Shown one piece after another: positions 1-8,723 of a stretch of DNA of 64,000 bases. The notes beneath the pieces are model-generated. The model made no database searches and was not told the DNA's origin. It saw nothing but the letters and a program-made list of their open reading frames with translations. Source of the DNA: Candidatus Methylomirabilota bacterium (lineage in GTDB: Bacteria > Methylomirabilota > Methylomirabilia > Methylomirabilales > Methylomirabilaceae); NCBI GenBank assembly GCA_003104975.1, contig PQAM01000010.1, positions 486,577 to 550,576 of the forward strand, given 5' to 3'. A program made the position numbers and the translations under genes. Position 1 is the first letter of the stretch. Every line of letters starts with the position of its first letter.

Positions 1-2
1 GG

Positions 3-377
3 AATATCCTCTTTCGCAAGGGGACCGATTTCACGCTGCTCGACCGCAGTCGCGGCGAGTGGGGGGATCCGGCCGACGACATTGCGGCCCTGAGCATCAA
101 CTTTCTCTTCTTCTCACTGTTGCGGTCGGGTCGGCTGGAGGGCCCGTTTCGGGAGCTGTTTGATTGCTTTTATGGCGGCTACCTGGAGCGGACCCGCGAT
201 TCGGAGCTGAACTCGGTGATTCCGCCCTTTTACGTCTTTCGGGCCCTGGTGATCGCCAGCCCGCGGTGGTACCCCGACCTGCCCGAAGAGGTACGCGTCA
301 AGCTGTTTCGGTTCGTCCAGACGATGCTTCGACTCGAGCAGTTCGATCACACCGATGTGAATCAGTATCTGATGTGA
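3..377 (+). CDS. C-terminal part of an APH-family phosphotransferase-like protein (5' cut by window edge)
   Basis: Reading frame 3 is open from the window edge to the stop at 375-377, so this is the 3' end of a gene that begins upstream. The first visible residues (NILF...LLDRSRGEWGDPADDIA) resemble the metal-binding region of aminoglycoside/choline-kinase-like phosphotransferases, in which a Mg-binding Asp is followed by a Gly-Asp-Pro and an Asp. The rest is a helical C-terminal lobe. An internal TTG at 120 is not a credible start because homology-like sequence continues upstream of it. The stop lies 10 bp before the kinase gene that follows, so the two may be co-transcribed. The substrate cannot be told. 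Confidence 0.6.
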   Translation, partial: NILFRKGTDFTLLDRSRGEWGDPADDIAALSINFLFFSLLRSGRLEGPFRELFDCFYGGYLERTRDSELNSVIPPFYVFRALVIASPRWYPDLPEEVRVKLFRFVQTMLRLEQFDHTDVNQYLM

Positions 378-387
378 GGCGACAGCG

Positions 388-957
388 ATGGCGTGGGTAG
401 CGTGGTTGACAGGACTGCCCGGAAGCGGTAAAAGCAGCATCAGCCGTGAGGTTGCGTTGCGCGTACAGGCGCGCGGAATCCGGGTGCGGGTGCTGGAGCT
501 TGATGAGATCCGACGGGTCGTGACCCCTACGCCGAGCTACACCGCCCAGGAACGCGAGATCGTCTATCGCGCCCTGGCCTACATGGCGTGGCTGCTTTAC
601 AGCGAAGGGGTCAGCGTCATTGTTGATGCAACCGCCCATCGACGGCGATTTCGCGACACGGCCCGCGCGCTGATTCCCGCCTTTGCCGAGATCTATCTTC
701 GGACGTCGCTCTCGACCTGTCGCGCTCGGGCGGGGGACCGGCGAGGCGGCTATGCCCCCGCCGACGTCTACGGACAGGCCGGCCGCGAGGGATCGACGGT
801 GCCGGGCGTCGATGAGGCGTATGAGCCGCCGCTTCATCCAGAACTGGCCCTCGATACCGAGGCGCTCGACGTGATGGACGCCGCTGAACAGGCAGTGAGA
901 TTTCTTGAAGCGTTAGAGGTCGGCCAGACTGTCGGTATGGTTGAGCCGGGATGTTGA
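388..957 (+). CDS. adenylylsulfate (APS) kinase-like P-loop kinase
   Basis: A 189-residue P-loop kinase of the CysC family, which phosphorylates adenosine 5'-phosphosulfate to PAPS. The Walker A loop GLPGSGKS is at residues 9-16, LELDEIRR at about 36-43 stands where CysC has its LDGDxxR element, and DATAHRRRFRD at about 82-92 matches the family's DA(F/T)ISPxxxxR stretch. The usual ISP is replaced by TAH, and the sugar/sulfate-binding part is diverged, so the true substrate may not be APS. No ATP sulfurylase lies beside it. It follows a phosphotransferase-like gene after only 10 bp, which hints at a small phosphoryl-transfer operon. Family assignment is firm, exact substrate is not. Confidence 0.75.
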   Translation: MAWVAWLTGLPGSGKSSISREVALRVQARGIRVRVLELDEIRRVVTPTPSYTAQEREIVYRALAYMAWLLYSEGVSVIVDATAHRRRFRDTARALIPAFAEIYLRTSLSTCRARAGDRRGGYAPADVYGQAGREGSTVPGVDEAYEPPLHPELALDTEALDVMDAAEQAVRFLEALEVGQTVGMVEPGC

Positions 958-984
958 GAACAGGCCGACTGCGGGGGAGAGGCG

Positions 985-1257
985 ATGAACGCGCTGACAA
1001 ACTCTCGGGTAACAGATCGTGTCCGAGAACAGGGCGAGCGAAGCGAGGCGTGTCCCTACCTGAAACGGGCCATCTTGACCTCCAGGTACCCGATCGAGGG
1101 GTATTGCGTGGGGCACCCTCACGGGAGGCTTCGGGTTGTCACGATTGCCGAGTTTCGGGAGTTGTGCACAACGGCCGATCACGTTCAGTGTCAACTGTAT
1201 CGCGAGCTGCGCCATCAGGAACTGGGTGCGGGAGACCCGGCGCGCGGGGCTGTCTGA
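985..1257 (+). CDS. short cysteine-containing protein of unknown function
   Basis: A 90-residue protein I cannot assign. Four Cys are spread along it (in the CPYL, GYCVGHP, ELCTT and HVQCQLY segments), a spacing that could bind zinc or an iron-sulfur cluster. The middle segment, with GHPHGRLRV followed by TIAEFR, looks like constrained protein sequence and not a shadow frame. It lies between the APS kinase-like gene and an Hsp20 gene on the same strand. The start at 985 (ATG) follows a GGGGGAGAGG stretch. It may be a small metal-binding regulator, but that is a guess. Confidence 0.5.
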   Translation: MNALTNSRVTDRVREQGERSEACPYLKRAILTSRYPIEGYCVGHPHGRLRVVTIAEFRELCTTADHVQCQLYRELRHQELGAGDPARGAV

Positions 1258-1328
1258 TGCTGAAGCCAAGGTGCGGTCGGGAGTGCTTCAACTGCTGGAA
1301 GTAATCGTGTAAGAAAGGAGGAATAGCC

Positions 1329-1772
1329 ATGGCGCTTGTCAAGTGGACACCATTCGGCGATCTTGCGACATTCAGGCGGGAGATGGATAGGGTCTTTGAG
1401 CGATTTTTCGGCGAACTGCCTCGCCTGGACCTGGCCGGAGCAGGATGGAGCCCCCACCTGGACGTGACCGAAACCAAGGATCGCGTCATCGTCAAGGCCG
1501 AGCTTCCTGGAATGGAGGCCAAAGACCTGGATATCACCATATCCGGGAATACGCTGAGTCTGAAGGGGGAGAAGCGACAGGTCAAAGAGGAGCACGACGA
1601 ACATCACCATCTGCTCGAACGCTCCTACGGCGCCTTTACTCGAACGGTCGAACTTCCCGCGCCGGTGGCGGCCGATAAGATCAAGGCGGCGTTCAAGAAC
1701 GGGGTGTTGACCATCACCCTTCCAAAGACCGAGGAGGCGAAGCGAAAGGCGATCCCGATTCAGGTTGAATGA
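1329..1772 (+). CDS. Hsp20/alpha-crystallin small heat-shock protein
   Basis: A 147-residue ATP-independent holdase chaperone. It has the usual layout: an N-terminal arm containing REMDRVFERFF, an alpha-crystallin domain from about residue 40 (HLDVTETKD..., VKAELPGMEAKDLD) and the conserved AxxxGVLT element near residues 124-133 followed by a short C-terminal tail. The start ATG at 1329 has a strong Shine-Dalgarno sequence (AAAGGAGG at 1314-1321). The next gene starts 10 bp after its stop. A second Hsp20-like protein lies at 13.8 kb, and the neighbours are stress-related proteins, so this may be part of a general stress cluster. Confidence 0.93.
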   Translation: MALVKWTPFGDLATFRREMDRVFERFFGELPRLDLAGAGWSPHLDVTETKDRVIVKAELPGMEAKDLDITISGNTLSLKGEKRQVKEEHDEHHHLLERSYGAFTRTVELPAPVAADKIKAAFKNGVLTITLPKTEEAKRKAIPIQVE

Positions 1773-1782
1773 GGAGAGTGCG

Positions 1783-2301
1783 ATGAAGACAGCCACGGTT
1801 GGACGCAAGCGGTACGACATCGCATCGTCCAAAAAGAGCGTCGACACTGCGACCGATTCCTACCTGGCCAAGGGCGCGCCCGGTAAGATGGTGTGCCACG
1901 GATGCCATGCGATCTCGACGGGGAGGCGATGGTATCAGGATGAGGCGGCGTACGCCAAGCTTCTCAAGGCGGGAACGGTGAAAGAGATCTTCTGTCCGGC
2001 ATGTGAAAAGATTCGCGACAGCTATCCAAGCGGGCAGGTAACGCTGAGGGGGGCGTTCCTGGCCGAGCATCAGGATGAGATTCTGCACATCATCAGCAAC
2101 GAGGAGAAACGGGCCAGGGAGCGCAATCCGCTCCACCGGATCATGGGGCTGCGCGAGGAGAACGGACAGCTTGAGGTTACGACGACCGATGAGAAGCTGG
2201 CGCAACGGATCGGACGGGAGCTTCACAAGGCCTGTGGGGGGACCGTCGAGTACGGCTGGTCGCATGGCAACAAGTTCCTTCGCGTGCAGTGGGAGCGTTG
2301 A
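1783..2301 (+). CDS. BCAM0308-like zinc-ribbon protein
   Basis: A 172-residue protein with a CHGC pair near residue 40 and a CPAC pair near residue 72, forming a probable zinc ribbon. The C-terminal half (about 110-170) resembles RNA-binding alpha-beta segments of NMD3-like proteins (TTDEKLAQRIGRELHKACGG). It resembles conserved proteins labelled BCAM0308, which have no established function. The ATG at 1783 is chosen over an in-frame TTG at 1765 because GAGGAG stands at 1771-1776 and the upstream option would overlap the hsp20 stop. The stop is 11 bp before the MAT gene, so co-transcription is likely. Confidence 0.65.
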   Translation: MKTATVGRKRYDIASSKKSVDTATDSYLAKGAPGKMVCHGCHAISTGRRWYQDEAAYAKLLKAGTVKEIFCPACEKIRDSYPSGQVTLRGAFLAEHQDEILHIISNEEKRARERNPLHRIMGLREENGQLEVTTTDEKLAQRIGRELHKACGGTVEYGWSHGNKFLRVQWER

Positions 2302-2312
2302 GGGGGAGCCCG

Positions 2313-3515
2313 ATGCCGCCGGTGCGTGTGCAACGGTTGCAGCAGCCGCCCATCGCCGAGCAGCCGATCGAGATCGTCGAGCGGAAGGGGTTGGGCCATC
2401 CCGACTCGATCTGCGACGCCGTGATGGAAGAGATTGCGCGGGCCATCAACGCCGAGTATCAGCAGCGCTTTGGCCGGGTCCTGCACAACAACATCGACAA
2501 GGCCCTTCTTGTCGCCGGACGGGTGCGACGGCGGCTCGGGCGGGGGCGCGTGCTGCAACCGATGGAGCTGGTGATCGGCGATCGCGCCACGTTTCGCGTC
2601 GGGCGGGTCCGCGTCCCGATCAGGGAGATCGCGGTCGAGGCGGCGAAGGGGTGGTTTCGCAGGTCGCTGCGTCACGTCGACCCGAACAAGCACCTGCGGT
2701 ATCGGGTAGTCCTGGCCGAGGGATCCGAGGAGTTGGCCGACATCTTCAGTCGTGAGGGGGTCAGGGAATCCAATGACACCTCGGCGGCGGTCGGCTATGC
2801 GCCTCTGAGCGAGACCGAACAGATCGTCCTCTGGGTCGAGCGATACCTGAACTCCTCCGACTTCAAGACGGCATTTCCCGAAACAGGGGAGGATGTCAAG
2901 GTGATGGGGATCCGCTCGGACCGGGAGCTGAATCTGACAATAGCCATGCCGCTGTTGTGCAGGGCCATTGCGTCGGAAGCAGCCTATTTTCGCAAGAAGG
3001 CGGAGGTTGTAGAGGTCCTGCGCCGGGCGCTGCCGACCTCGCCGGGACTGGATCGCATCGAGCCGACCTTGAACCCACTGGATCGTGAGGGCCGCGGGAT
3101 GGGCGGCATGTACCTGTCGCTGCTGGGTACCTCGGCGGAGGACGCCGATTCCGGACAGGTGGGACGCGGCAACCGCGTCAATGGGGTGATTCCGCTGAAC
3201 CGTCCGGTCGGCAGTGAGGCGGCGGCCGGGAAGAACCCGGTCAGCCATGTCGGAAAGATCTATACGGTCTTGTCGCATCGGATGGCCGACCAGATCTACC
3301 GGCGGGTTGGCGGGGTGCGCGAGGTCTACGTCTGGCTTGTGGGGCAGATCGGTCGGCCGGTCGATCAACCCTGGACGGCGGTCCAACTGATCCCGGCATC
3401 GGATACGGAGGATGACCGGATTACGCGGGAGTGCAGATTGGTCATTGAGCAAGAGCTGAGTCGTTTAACCGATTTTTGTCTGGAATTAACCGAGGGGAAA
3501 TATCCTGTTTGCTAA
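2313..3515 (+). CDS. archaeal-type methionine adenosyltransferase (S-adenosylmethionine synthetase)
   Basis: About 400 residues, the length of the archaeal MAT family, which makes S-adenosylmethionine from ATP and methionine. It is unrelated in length and motif layout to bacterial MetK. Recognisable are the N-terminal ERKGLGHPDSICDAVME stretch, the central GNRVNGVIPLNRP and GKNPVSHVGKIY segments, and the ERY/LNSSDFK region. The ATG at 2313 follows AGGGGGAG; a GTG at 2289 inside the upstream gene is less likely. The presence of this version in a bacterium is typical of some thermophilic and deep-branching lineages and suggests ancient transfer. Confidence 0.92.
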   Translation: MPPVRVQRLQQPPIAEQPIEIVERKGLGHPDSICDAVMEEIARAINAEYQQRFGRVLHNNIDKALLVAGRVRRRLGRGRVLQPMELVIGDRATFRVGRVRVPIREIAVEAAKGWFRRSLRHVDPNKHLRYRVVLAEGSEELADIFSREGVRESNDTSAAVGYAPLSETEQIVLWVERYLNSSDFKTAFPETGEDVKVMGIRSDRELNLTIAMPLLCRAIASEAAYFRKKAEVVEVLRRALPTSPGLDRIEPTLNPLDREGRGMGGMYLSLLGTSAEDADSGQVGRGNRVNGVIPLNRPVGSEAAAGKNPVSHVGKIYTVLSHRMADQIYRRVGGVREVYVWLVGQIGRPVDQPWTAVQLIPASDTEDDRITRECRLVIEQELSRLTDFCLELTEGKYPVC

Positions 3516-3535
3516 GCCATGGAAAGGAGCCGACG

Positions 3536-4180
3536 ATGCGAGTAAAGGATCGAATGAGGCGCTCACTGGTGAGTATCGCACAGTCCGACACGCTGGATCA
3601 CGCGATGACGACGTTAAAGCGGTTCAATATCCGCCACCTGCCGGTGGTCAAGGGGGACCGCATTGTGGGGATCGTCTCGGACCGTGACGTGAAAAAGGCT
3701 GCGCCTTCTCCCTTTGACTATCCGACCGCGGAGGAGTTTCGAGCCTTTACATCCGCAGTGGCTGTCAAGGAGATCATGACGAAGGAGGTGGTAACGGTGA
3801 CGCCGCTCACCCCCATTGAGGAGGCAGCCAGCCTGATGAGCGAGAGGCGGATCGGGGCACTGCCGGTTGTCCAGGAGGGGCGGCTGGTCGGGATGCTGAC
3901 CGAGACCGATGTCCTGGGTGTCATGACCGAGATGATGGGGGCGACGCAGACCGCGTCTCGAGTGGAGATTGAGATTCCAGCGAGCGCGGGGACGCTGACT
4001 GATGTCATCGGGATCGTTGAGAACCAGCAGGTGGAGATTGCCAGCCTTGTGACGTTGCCGTGTCGTGAGGGGGCGAGGCGGCTGGTGATCCTTCGGCTGC
4101 GGACCATCAATCCGGACCCGGTCGTCCGAGCACTGGAGCAGCGCGGCTACCCGCAGGTTGTGGGTGAGTTTGTGTCTTAG
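3536..4180 (+). CDS. CBS-domain pair protein with C-terminal ACT-like domain
   Basis: 214 residues: CBS motif 1 at about 5-60 (MRRSLVSIAQSDTLDHA... and GIVSDRDVKKA), CBS motif 2 at about 75-130 (MTKEVVTVTPLTPIEEA..., GMLTETDVLGV), then an ACT-like ligand-binding region at about 140-205. Such proteins (AcuB-like) sense adenosine nucleotides or amino acids and regulate partner enzymes or transporters. The ATG at 3536 is preceded by GGAAAGGAG. It sits between MAT and a universal stress protein, all + strand. A second CBS-only protein lies upstream of KorA at 33.3 kb. Confidence 0.85.
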   Translation: MRVKDRMRRSLVSIAQSDTLDHAMTTLKRFNIRHLPVVKGDRIVGIVSDRDVKKAAPSPFDYPTAEEFRAFTSAVAVKEIMTKEVVTVTPLTPIEEAASLMSERRIGALPVVQEGRLVGMLTETDVLGVMTEMMGATQTASRVEIEIPASAGTLTDVIGIVENQQVEIASLVTLPCREGARRLVILRLRTINPDPVVRALEQRGYPQVVGEFVS

Positions 4181-4187
4181 TGGAGCC

Positions 4188-4997
4188 ATGCAGAAGATCC
4201 TGATGAGCGTGGACGGGTCGTTCGCCGCAGAGGCGGGGGCGCGTTACGCCTTGGCGCTCGGCAAGGCCCTTGGGGCCGAGCTTGACCTGCTGTTCGTCGC
4301 CGGCGATCAATCGGCCCCCGCGATGAAACGGGCCGAGGAATCGCTGGTACGCCTGCTTCGGCAGGCGCACGCGCTTGGCCTGAAGGCGCGGAGCGTCACC
4401 GAGATCGGCGATCCGGTACGGGTGATTCAGGACTATGTGGCGCGCGAGGGAGTCACGCTGACCATGGCGTCGGTGACCGGACCGGAGGCGGCGCATCGCC
4501 TCCTGCGCGAACTGCCCTGCGCCATGCTGCTGGTTCGGGTGGTCCACCCCGGACGGATGGCGTCGCCGCACGAGATTCTGGTTCCCGTCTACGGCGGCGA
4601 ATTCGAGGGGGGCGGTCTCGAGGCGGCGGCCGATCTGCTGGCCCGACTGGGCGCATTCTGGCATGCCCGTGTCGTTCTCTTTCGATTGAGACGGCCGCTT
4701 GCGCGTCTGTTCGACCGTCCGCGCCTCGTCGACGAGACGCTGGAGCAGGCGGAACGGTCGCTGCATCCCCTGATCGCCGCGCTCGCGCGCCGGGGCCTGG
4801 CGCCGGCAATGCGGGTGTCCTGGGGTCGTCGGCACGGCCCCGGCATTACGGCTGAGGCGGCGGCCAGGCGTCATGACCTCATCTTTCTTGGGACAAAGGG
4901 GCCGAAGAGTGTCCTGCAACGGCTGCGTCGTGGGACCGTCGACCATGTGGTGCGGAAGAGCCCCTGCGACCTGATGCTCTTCCGTCCGGCCGCTTAA
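4188..4997 (+). CDS. tandem universal stress protein (two USP domains)
   Basis: 269 residues made of two USP folds: residues 1-130 (MQKILMSVDGSFAAEAGARYAL start) and about 135-269 (HEILVPVYGGEFEGGG..., ending with the nucleotide-binding-like segment FLGTKGPKSVLQRLRRGTVDHVVR). The second domain carries the better GxxG...S/T-type ATP loop. The ATG at 4188 is 7 bp after the CBS gene stop. It is 29 bp upstream of the P-type ATPase, so CBS, USP and ATPase probably form an operon and may jointly tune ion transport; that functional link is inference. Confidence 0.85.
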   Translation: MQKILMSVDGSFAAEAGARYALALGKALGAELDLLFVAGDQSAPAMKRAEESLVRLLRQAHALGLKARSVTEIGDPVRVIQDYVAREGVTLTMASVTGPEAAHRLLRELPCAMLLVRVVHPGRMASPHEILVPVYGGEFEGGGLEAAADLLARLGAFWHARVVLFRLRRPLARLFDRPRLVDETLEQAERSLHPLIAALARRGLAPAMRVSWGRRHGPGITAEAAARRHDLIFLGTKGPKSVLQRLRRGTVDHVVRKSPCDLMLFRPAA

Positions 4998-5026
4998 GAT
5001 CGGACGCAGGCGGGGGATGGGCGACC

Positions 5027-7783
5027 ATGCAGATTCACCGTCTGACGGTCGAAGAGGCGCTGAAGGCCCTCGGAACTAGCGACCAGGGGTTGAGCGAGGC
5101 CGAGGCGGAGAGACGACTCCACGAATTCGGCCTCAACGAACTTCAGGCCGCCGAACGTATCCCGGTCTTCGCCATGCTGACGCGCCAGTGTACGCACTTT
5201 CTGGCCCTCCTGCTGTGGGCGGCGGCGGCGCTGGCGTTTATTGCGGATTGGATGAAGCCGGGCGAGGGGATGGATCTGCTCGCCTGGGCCATCATCGGGG
5301 TCATCGGCGTCAACGCCCTCTTTTCCTTCGTTCAGGAATACAAGGCGGAGCGGGCGATCATCGCCTTGAAGCGCCTCCTGCCGATGCGCGTCAAGATCGT
5401 TCGGGCCGGCGGGATCAGGGAGGTCACGGCATCCGACCTTGCGCCGGGTGATCTCGTGATCCTGGCCGAGGGGGATCGGGTCCCGGCCGATGGGCGGGTG
5501 ATCGCCGCGGTTCAATTCCGGGTCGACAATGCGCCGCTTACGGGCGAATCGATCGCCAAGAGTCGTACATCCGACGCCGCAACGGCCAAGTCGCTCGTTG
5601 AGAGCCCGAATGTCGTCTTCGCCGGCACGACGGTCCTCTCAGGGACGGCGAGGGCGGTCGTCTTCGCCACCGGGATGAACACCGAGTTCGGCAAGATCGC
5701 CCACCTGACGTCGGGGATCGAGGCCGAGCTGAGTCCGCTGCAGCAGGAGATCCGAAAGGTGACCCGGCTGATCGCGGCGATCTCCATCGGCATCGGCTTC
5801 GCCTTCTTTGGACTCGGGGTCCTGATCGGTCGGAGCTTCTGGGAGAATTTCGTCTTTGCAGTGGGACTTCTGGTCGCGAACGTCCCGGAGGGTCTGCTTC
5901 CGACAGTCACCCTTGCATTGGCAGTCGGCGCGCAACGGATGGCCAAACGAAAGGCGCTCATGAGGAATCTGGCCTCGGTGGAGACGCTGGGATGCGCCAC
6001 CGTGATCTGCACCGATAAGACCGGGACGCTTACGGAGAATCGGATGGCGGTGACCCGTCTGTATATCGACGGCCGCGAGTTTCGCGTATCGGGACGTGCT
6101 GTCACTACCGAGACAGGCACGGCGGTGGCCCCTGATCTCCTGCAGCAGTGGGCGCCGCTCTTCGCCATCGCCGTCGGGTGCAACAATGCGGGTCGCCGTC
6201 ACGATCCGAACGGTTCGGGAACGACCTGTGTCGGCGATCCGACAGAGATTGCCCTGCTCCAGTTCGCGGATGCGGTGCTGCCGAACGGACCCAGCGTGTC
6301 GCCTCGAGTAGGGGAGTGCCCGTTTGATGCCGACCGGCGGCGGATGGCCACGATTCATGCGACAGCGTCCGGCGGACAGGTTGTCTATGTCAAGGGCGCT
6401 CCGGAGGCGGTTCTGCCGATCTGCCGCTCTCTCTATCGCGATGGGCGCACGGTCCCTCTTGGGGAGGCCGAGCGTCGGGCAATCGTGGACCGGCTGAATG
6501 TCTTCGGGGGCTCGGCCCTGCGGGTCCTGGCCCTGGCGTACCGGGAGTTGCCGACAGGGGCGCGGCTAGCGTTGATGGAAGAGGCGGAGCAGGACCTGAC
6601 CTTTGTCGGTCTGGCGGCCATGCTTGATCCGCCGCGACCGGAGGTCCCGGAGGCGGTCGCCCGCTGCAGGCAGGCCGGGATCAGGCCGATCATGATCACC
6701 GGCGACAACAGCCGCACCGCCCTGGCGATCGCGCGGACTATCGGGATGGTACGAAACGAAAAGGCGCCGGTCCTCGAGGGGAGTCGGATCGAACAGATGC
6801 CGGATGAGGAGTTGAAGACCGCCCTTGCCGGTCCGGAGATCGTCTTTGCGCGGATGACCCCCACGCAGAAGATGCGGGTCGTGACGCTGCTCAAGGAAAT
6901 GGGAGAGGTGGTCGCGGTGACAGGCGACGGCGTCAACGACGCGCCGGCCCTGAAGAAGGCCGATATCGGGATCGCCATGGGGATCGTCGGGACGGATGTG
7001 GCGAAGGAGGCGGCCGACATTGTCCTGCTCGACGACAACTTCGCCACCATCGTGAACGCCGTCGAAGAGGGGCGGGCGGTCTATGAGAACCTCCGGAAAT
7101 TCGTCACCTATATCCTGGCCAGCAACATTCCGGAGATCGTGCCCTATCTGGCCTCGGTCCTGTTTCGGATTCCGCTTCTGCTGACGATCGTGCAGATCCT
7201 GGCTGTCGACCTGGGCACCGATATGCTGCCGGCCTTAGGCCTTGGGGCCGAACCGCCGGACGCCAACACGATGAATCGACCGCCGAGATCCAGGGACGAG
7301 CGCCTGCTGAATCTGCCGGTACTGGCTCGAGCGTACCTGTTCCTCGGACCGATGGAGGCAGGGGCAGCCATGACCGCCGGACTCTGGTATCTCAGTCGTA
7401 GTGGTTGGGCGTGGGATATTGACCTGGCGGCGACGAGCCCGCTCTACAGACAGGCGACGACGGTGGCGTTCGCCGCGATTGTCATTTGCCAGGTGGCGAA
7501 CGTCTACGCCTGCCGGAGTCGGAGGGCATCGGTTTTTTCTGTCGGTCTGTTTACCAATCGACTGATCGTGTGGGGTATTGCGGTCGAGCTGGCTATTCTG
7601 GGCCTGATCGTCTATAGCCCGATCGGGCATCGGATCTTCGGGACCGATGCCTTTTCCGGAGAGTTCTGGTGGCTATTGATCGGCTGTGCGATACTGTTGG
7701 TGGTTGTAGAAGAGACACGAAAGGGGATCGTCCGCTATCGTGAACCGGGGAGAAGACTTCGTTACCGGGAGGGGACCGCATGA
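5027..7783 (+). CDS. P2C-like cation-transporting P-type ATPase
   Basis: 918-residue membrane pump. The phosphatase motif TGES is at 172-175, the phosphorylated Asp is D330 in CTDKTGTLTENRM, and the hinge TGDGVNDAPALKKAD is near 630. The M4 sequence NVPEGLLPTVTLALA and the M6 sequence VDLGTDMLPALGL match the P2C group (animal Na+/K+ and H+/K+-ATPase alpha) and not the NxPEGLP of SERCA-type pumps or the metal CPC motif. The C-terminal EETRKGIVRYR also fits. About ten membrane segments are visible. No beta subunit is seen nearby, as usual for prokaryotic members. The transported ion (Na+, K+ or H+) is not proven. Confidence 0.9.
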   Translation: MQIHRLTVEEALKALGTSDQGLSEAEAERRLHEFGLNELQAAERIPVFAMLTRQCTHFLALLLWAAAALAFIADWMKPGEGMDLLAWAIIGVIGVNALFSFVQEYKAERAIIALKRLLPMRVKIVRAGGIREVTASDLAPGDLVILAEGDRVPADGRVIAAVQFRVDNAPLTGESIAKSRTSDAATAKSLVESPNVVFAGTTVLSGTARAVVFATGMNTEFGKIAHLTSGIEAELSPLQQEIRKVTRLIAAISIGIGFAFFGLGVLIGRSFWENFVFAVGLLVANVPEGLLPTVTLALAVGAQRMAKRKALMRNLASVETLGCATVICTDKTGTLTENRMAVTRLYIDGREFRVSGRAVTTETGTAVAPDLLQQWAPLFAIAVGCNNAGRRHDPNGSGTTCVGDPTEIALLQFADAVLPNGPSVSPRVGECPFDADRRRMATIHATASGGQVVYVKGAPEAVLPICRSLYRDGRTVPLGEAERRAIVDRLNVFGGSALRVLALAYRELPTGARLALMEEAEQDLTFVGLAAMLDPPRPEVPEAVARCRQAGIRPIMITGDNSRTALAIARTIGMVRNEKAPVLEGSRIEQMPDEELKTALAGPEIVFARMTPTQKMRVVTLLKEMGEVVAVTGDGVNDAPALKKADIGIAMGIVGTDVAKEAADIVLLDDNFATIVNAVEEGRAVYENLRKFVTYILASNIPEIVPYLASVLFRIPLLLTIVQILAVDLGTDMLPALGLGAEPPDANTMNRPPRSRDERLLNLPVLARAYLFLGPMEAGAAMTAGLWYLSRSGWAWDIDLAATSPLYRQATTVAFAAIVICQVANVYACRSRRASVFSVGLFTNRLIVWGIAVELAILGLIVYSPIGHRIFGTDAFSGEFWWLLIGCAILLVVVEETRKGIVRYREPGRRLRYREGTA

Positions 7784-8109
7784 CACCAAAGGCTGGACCA
7801 TCGCGTCGACCTGGCGCAGAACGGACGCCAAAGCGGCGGGTACGATCGACGGAGACCGAACCGTTACGGGACCTCGGTGAAGAGGTCGAGCGGCCGCTTG
7901 ATGCCGAGGATATCGCGTTGGCCTCGCTGGAGGCGCAGGTGCGGGCCAAAGAGGCGCGGGCGGACTTGGGCTCGATAGAGTCGGAAGGAATAGTAACCCT
8001 CCGCCTCTCCCGTGCGATGATGATGCGCATCGAGGCCGAGGCGCGCAGGCGCGGCGTCACCCAGTCGGAGCTGATGATGCGGGCCCTCACGCAGTATTTA
8101 TCGAAATAA
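7780..8109 (+). CDS. small protein with C-terminal ribbon-helix-helix-like domain
   Basis: 109 residues; the ATG overlaps the ATPase stop by 4 bp, so it is translationally coupled. The N-terminal two thirds are Arg/Glu-rich and low in complexity. The last 38 residues (VTLRLSRAMMMRIEAEARRRGVTQSE...) have the beta-strand, helix, helix pattern of CopG/Arc-type DNA-binding proteins. It may regulate the ATPase operon or be a small partner protein. No toxin gene follows, so an antitoxin role is unlikely. Confidence 0.6.
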   Translation: MTPKAGPSRRPGAERTPKRRVRSTETEPLRDLGEEVERPLDAEDIALASLEAQVRAKEARADLGSIESEGIVTLRLSRAMMMRIEAEARRRGVTQSELMMRALTQYLSK

Positions 8110-8137
8110 ACACCTACACCACAAAGGAGGCTGTCCC

Positions 8138-8701
8138 ATGCTGGCCGGGTTCCCAAAGCAGGTCACGCTTCAGAGCGGAACAATCGTCACGATCCGCCCG
8201 ATGATTCAGGAGGATGCGAAGCGGCTTCACGAATTTTTCTGCAGGCTGCCGCGGGAGGACCGTCTCTTTCTGAGGGACGATGTCTCCATCCGGGAGGTGA
8301 TCGATACGTGGGCGGAGGAACTGGACTACGACAAGGTCCTGCCGATTGTCGCGGAGGTTGACGACACCATCGTCGCCGATGCGACCCTGCATCGCCGCAA
8401 ATTCGGCTGGACCAGCCATGTCGGCAAGATTCGCCTGGCCGTCGAGACCGAGTACCGGGCAAAGGGGCTCGGGACGTTCATGCTCGAGGCGTTGATTGAG
8501 ACCGCCGCGAAGGCCGGGCTGGAGATTCTCGTCGCCGAGATTATGGCAGGTCAAACCGAGGTGTTGAAGATGCTCAAGCGGCTGGGATTCACGAAAGAGG
8601 CGGTCTTCTACAACTATGTCAAGGATCAGATCGGGGAAGAGCACGACCTCGTAGTCATGATGAAGAACCTCCAGATCGAGCCGTCCATGATGCCGTTTTA
8701 G
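8138..8701 (+). CDS. GNAT-family N-acetyltransferase
   Basis: 187 residues with the acetyl-CoA pyrophosphate-binding motif A: the beta-4 strand GKIRLAVETEYR followed by AKGLGTFMLEALIE (Q/RxxGxG pattern) near residues 93-120, then a C-terminal LKRLGFTKEAVFYNYVKD typical of GNAT motif B. A strong ribosome-binding site AAAGGAGG lies at 8122-8129. The substrate is unknown. The neighbours are a small basic protein and the LonB-like protease, which suggests a role in protein acetylation or stress, but this is only contextual. Confidence 0.85.
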   Translation: MLAGFPKQVTLQSGTIVTIRPMIQEDAKRLHEFFCRLPREDRLFLRDDVSIREVIDTWAEELDYDKVLPIVAEVDDTIVADATLHRRKFGWTSHVGKIRLAVETEYRAKGLGTFMLEALIETAAKAGLEILVAEIMAGQTEVLKMLKRLGFTKEAVFYNYVKDQIGEEHDLVVMMKNLQIEPSMMPF

Positions 8702-8723
8702 TCCGGACTGTGAGGCGCGACCC

